This document shows positions 33,475-35,310 of a DNA stretch of 35,310 nucleotides, piece after piece. Under the pieces are notes generated by a model. The model was not told the origin of the DNA, ran no database searches, and saw only the letters and a program-made list of their open reading frames with translations. The stretch is from assembly GCA_035631035.1 (NCBI GenBank), contig DASQJL010000099.1:1-35310 (forward strand). Direction: 5' to 3'. A program made the position numbers and the translations under genes. Positions within the stretch are counted from its first letter, which is position 1. Each line of letters begins with the position of its first letter. This DNA is from Candidatus Binatia bacterium. GTDB taxonomy: Bacteria; Eisenbacteria; RBG-16-71-46; SZUA-252.

Positions 33475-33794
33475 GACGAACGCCGCTCGCCCGTTTCGGG
33501 ATCGGCGCGCCTCTCCTCGCTCTCTTCGCGTGGGGCTGCGCCCATGCGCCGGGAACGCCCCGGGCGAGCGTGGCCGGCGTGGAGGAGAGCTACGGCTGGC
33601 ACCTCCTGGAGCGCCGCTGCCAGGGATGCCATGCCCTGCCCGACCCTCGAAGACATTCCCGGACGCGCTGGGTCAAAGGGATCGAACAGATGCGCGGGCG
33701 GTTCGCGATGCCGGCGTCGGATTGGGACACGCTGCTGGCCATGGTGCCCGCGGATACGGTCTCGGCTGATCCTACTCGGGAAGCGCCCCGCTGA
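33471..33794 (+). CDS. Small mono-haem c-type cytochrome, probable lipoprotein (107 aa)
   Basis: A hydrophobic leader ends in LFAWGC, an imperfect lipobox with C23, after which the chain carries one haem-binding site CQGCH (50-54). A Met in RFAMPASDW (about residue 80) is a candidate second haem ligand. The protein probably shuttles electrons in the periplasm or at the outer membrane. GTG at 33471 overlaps the preceding stop (GTGA). The final 23 bases overlap the convergent membrane-protein gene. It belongs to the metalloregulator operon. Confidence 0.82.
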   Translation: MRRTPLARFGIGAPLLALFAWGCAHAPGTPRASVAGVEESYGWHLLERRCQGCHALPDPRRHSRTRWVKGIEQMRGRFAMPASDWDTLLAMVPADTVSADPTREAPR

Positions 33795-34134
33795 CGGCGC
33801 GCCGCCACTGCTCCGGCGTGAGCGGGCCGTGGACGGCGACGAAGAGCACCGCCGCACCGTAGACCAGAAGGTCCCAGCGGAACTGCTCGTGCAGATGCGC
33901 GAGCCACGCGATCGCGATCGCGAGGAGGAGCCCCGCCGCCCCGAGGCGCAGGGTCCGGGGCTGCAGGAAGAGCAGCGCGCCCGCCGCTTCGACCCCGGCC
34001 AGGAGTGCGAGATGAAGGCCGTGTGCGCCCTCGTGGGCCGCGAGGAGCAGCGTGCGAGTGCTCAGGACGAGCAGCGACACGCCGAGCACCCACCAGAGGA
34101 CCACGAACGACCGGATCAATCCGCGCGAGGGCAT
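33772..34134 (-). CDS. DoxX-like small membrane protein (120 aa)
   Basis: Four hydrophobic helices can be seen (about residues 8-26, 36-56, 63-80 and 87-103) with two His-containing loops (AAHEGAHGLHLAL and LAHLHEQF). Size and helix spacing resemble DoxX-type proteins; no diagnostic residues allow a firm name. ATG at 34134 has no Shine-Dalgarno sequence; TAGTAT ends six bases upstream, again suggesting a leaderless message. It overlaps the convergent haem lipoprotein gene by 23 bases and diverges from the LiaF-like gene. Confidence 0.65.
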   Translation of the reverse strand: MPSRGLIRSFVVLWWVLGVSLLVLSTRTLLLAAHEGAHGLHLALLAGVEAAGALLFLQPRTLRLGAAGLLLAIAIAWLAHLHEQFRWDLLVYGAAVLFVAVHGPLTPEQWRRAVSGALPE

Positions 34135-34199
34135 GGACGAATACTACACCGCGGACGCGCTCTTGCAACGCGCGGCCGCGCGTGGTACCGCTTCCCCCC

Positions 34200-35108
34200 G
34201 TGGGATTCGTGAAGCTCGTCTTCGGCGTGCTTCTCGCCGGCCTGGGGGCGATCCTCCTGGCCGGCCATCTCGGCTATCTCCCCACCGATACCGGCGGCTG
34301 GCTCCTGCGCTACTGGCCCGCCCTCCTCGTGCTGATCGGACTGGCCCTGCTCGCAAGCGCGCTCAAGAACCCGCTCATCGGCTGGGTCGCGACGATCCTC
34401 GTGCTCGGGGCCCTGGTCTTCGGCGCCTGGTGGGTCCATCAGCACGGCACCGGCACGCACCCGGAGGCCGCCAAGACCTACGACCTGACCCGGCCCCGGG
34501 CCGAGACGCTCACGATCCGCGCGCGCGTGTTCGGCGGATCGCTCTCCCTCGAGTCGAACGCGGCCGCGCGCGCGGGCCGCCTGGACGTCGTCGCCACCGG
34601 CGCGGACACCGACGACGCGGACTTCACGTCGTCGGGCGGCGCGGCCATCTTCGACTGGCCGACCGAGGACGCGCGTGTCTACCAGGCGCCGCTCGGCGGC
34701 AACGTCCGCGTGCTCGTGCCGCAGCGTTTTCGGGTCCGCCTCCTGGCCAAGAGCCTCTTCTCGCAGGTGCGCGCCGCGCTCGCCCGGCTCCGGCCGGAGC
34801 GCTGCGAGGTAGAGGCGATCGCCTCGTCGGTGCGGATCGATGCCACGGGGCCGGCGCGCCCGTCCCTGGTCCTCATCCGCGGAACGCTCGCGAACGTGGA
34901 GCTGGACCTTCCCGCGAGCTGCCCGGCACGGCTGGAATTCGACCCGCTCACCTTCCGCACCCTTCCCGACGATTTCATGGAGCACGCGGTGGGGCGATCC
35001 AAGGTCAAGATCTGGACGTCGGAGGGAAGCGGCCCCGTGGTACGGGTGCGCGTGGCGGGACCGCTGATCCACCTCAAGGTGAAGCGCGAGCCCGTCCGGG
35101 CGCTTTGA
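34200..35108 (+). CDS. LiaF/LiaI-type membrane protein (302 aa)
   Basis: Two to three N-terminal helices carry the LiaI/LiaF-like repeat (FGVLLAGLGAILLAGHLGYLP, LLRYWPALLVLIGLALLASAL). A soluble, beta-rich C-terminal domain follows (TIRARVFGGSLSLES, PLGGNVRVLVPQ, RLLAKSL) resembling the cell-wall-active adhesin-like domain of LiaF/YvqF. Such proteins sense envelope stress in Firmicutes; the role here is not known. The start is uncertain: GTG at 34200 precedes the first helix, GTG at 34182 is an alternative, and neither has a clear ribosome site. The next gene repeats the same helix motif, so the two are likely an operon. Confidence 0.75.
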   Translation: MGFVKLVFGVLLAGLGAILLAGHLGYLPTDTGGWLLRYWPALLVLIGLALLASALKNPLIGWVATILVLGALVFGAWWVHQHGTGTHPEAAKTYDLTRPRAETLTIRARVFGGSLSLESNAAARAGRLDVVATGADTDDADFTSSGGAAIFDWPTEDARVYQAPLGGNVRVLVPQRFRVRLLAKSLFSQVRAALARLRPERCEVEAIASSVRIDATGPARPSLVLIRGTLANVELDLPASCPARLEFDPLTFRTLPDDFMEHAVGRSKVKIWTSEGSGPVVRVRVAGPLIHLKVKREPVRAL

Positions 35109-35143
35109 GCCAGACCCATCGTGACGATATCCAAGGAGACCTG

Positions 35144-35310
35144 ATGCCCGGCAAAGGCGGCGGCACCGGAATTGCGTTCCCCCTCACCCTGATCACGATC
35201 GGCATCGTTCTGCTCCTCAAGGAATTGGGCTATCTGCACGGCAACATCCTCCGCTACTGGCCGGTGCTCCTGATCGTGTGGGGGATCGGAATGATCTGGG
35301 CCGCGCGGAA
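35144..35310 (+). CDS. LiaI/LiaF-like membrane protein, N-terminal part (cut by window edge)
   Basis: Fifty-five codons are visible, beginning MPGKGGGTGIAFPLTLITIG and including LLKELGYLHGNILRYWPVLL, the same helical motif as the preceding gene (LGYLP...LLRYWPALL). ATG at 35144 lies four to five bases after AAGGAGA, 36 bp after the previous stop. It is open to the window edge, so its length and C-terminal domain are unknown. It is probably a duplicate of the upstream gene's membrane part. Confidence 0.8.
   Translation, partial: MPGKGGGTGIAFPLTLITIGIVLLLKELGYLHGNILRYWPVLLIVWGIGMIWAAR

Overview
The window is GC-rich, densely packed bacterial chromosome. Many products carry signal peptides, lipoboxes or outer-membrane barrel features, so the host is a Gram-negative (diderm) bacterium. 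Two traits fit a poorly cultured, Eisenbacteria-, Gemmatimonadota- or Acidobacteriota-like lineage. One is Ser/Thr kinases fused to a PD40-type beta-propeller. The other is a secreted cytochrome ending in a FlgD-Ig-like C-terminal domain. That placement is inference only. No tRNA, rRNA, CRISPR array, IS element or phage module was seen, and no gap longer than 300 bases lacks a gene.

Layout. (1) 1-6.4 kb, minus strand: a cut-off Ser/Thr kinase, a complete kinase with membrane anchor and propeller, dCTP deaminase (dcd) interrupted by a 188-residue mini-intein, an NmrA-like NAD(P)-binding protein, an outer-membrane barrel and a Cys-rich exported protein. (2) 6.5-14.3 kb, plus strand: a tightly spaced run of acyl-CoA genes (3-hydroxyacyl-CoA dehydrogenase, aldehyde dehydrogenase, PaaG-like isomerase, enoyl-CoA hydratase, CoA-transferase beta subunit). 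A three-gene lipid-linked sugar cassette (GT2, LAB_N protein, ArnT-like transferase) sits in the middle of this run. A 26-codon relic of a response regulator lies antisense at 12.4 kb. (3) 14.3-19.5 kb, plus strand: a small barrel, a lipoprotein, a clear intrinsic terminator, then two overlapping DUF3857/transglutaminase-like genes, the first of which has lost all three catalytic residues. (4) 19.5-23.4 kb: a zinc alcohol dehydrogenase diverging from a hybrid histidine kinase. (5) 23.4-25.9 kb, minus: a CoA-transferase alpha subunit overlapping pabB. (6) 25.9-28.3 kb, plus: an MFS transporter, an OsmC-like protein and a membrane protein. (7) 28.3-30.1 kb, minus: FabL-type enoyl-ACP reductase, then an ECF sigma factor with its zinc anti-sigma partner. 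(8) 30.3-33.8 kb, plus: a secreted two-haem-site cytochrome, then a DtxR-like metalloregulator with its own promoter and dyad, an outer-membrane protein and a mono-haem lipoprotein. (9) 33.8 kb to the end: a DoxX-sized membrane protein and two LiaF-like membrane proteins, the second cut by the window edge.

The most unusual item is the intein in dcd. It is placed directly after the catalytic arginine, has intact splicing blocks and no homing endonuclease, and its linker contains a perfect 18-bp palindrome and a strong hairpin. Other points worth checking are the dead/alive transglutaminase pair, the CoA-transferase subunits split by 11 kb, the Cys-rich tail of the metalloregulator, and a repeated arrangement in which a TAnnnT box sits 6-9 nt before an ATG that has no Shine-Dalgarno sequence, suggesting leaderless transcripts.
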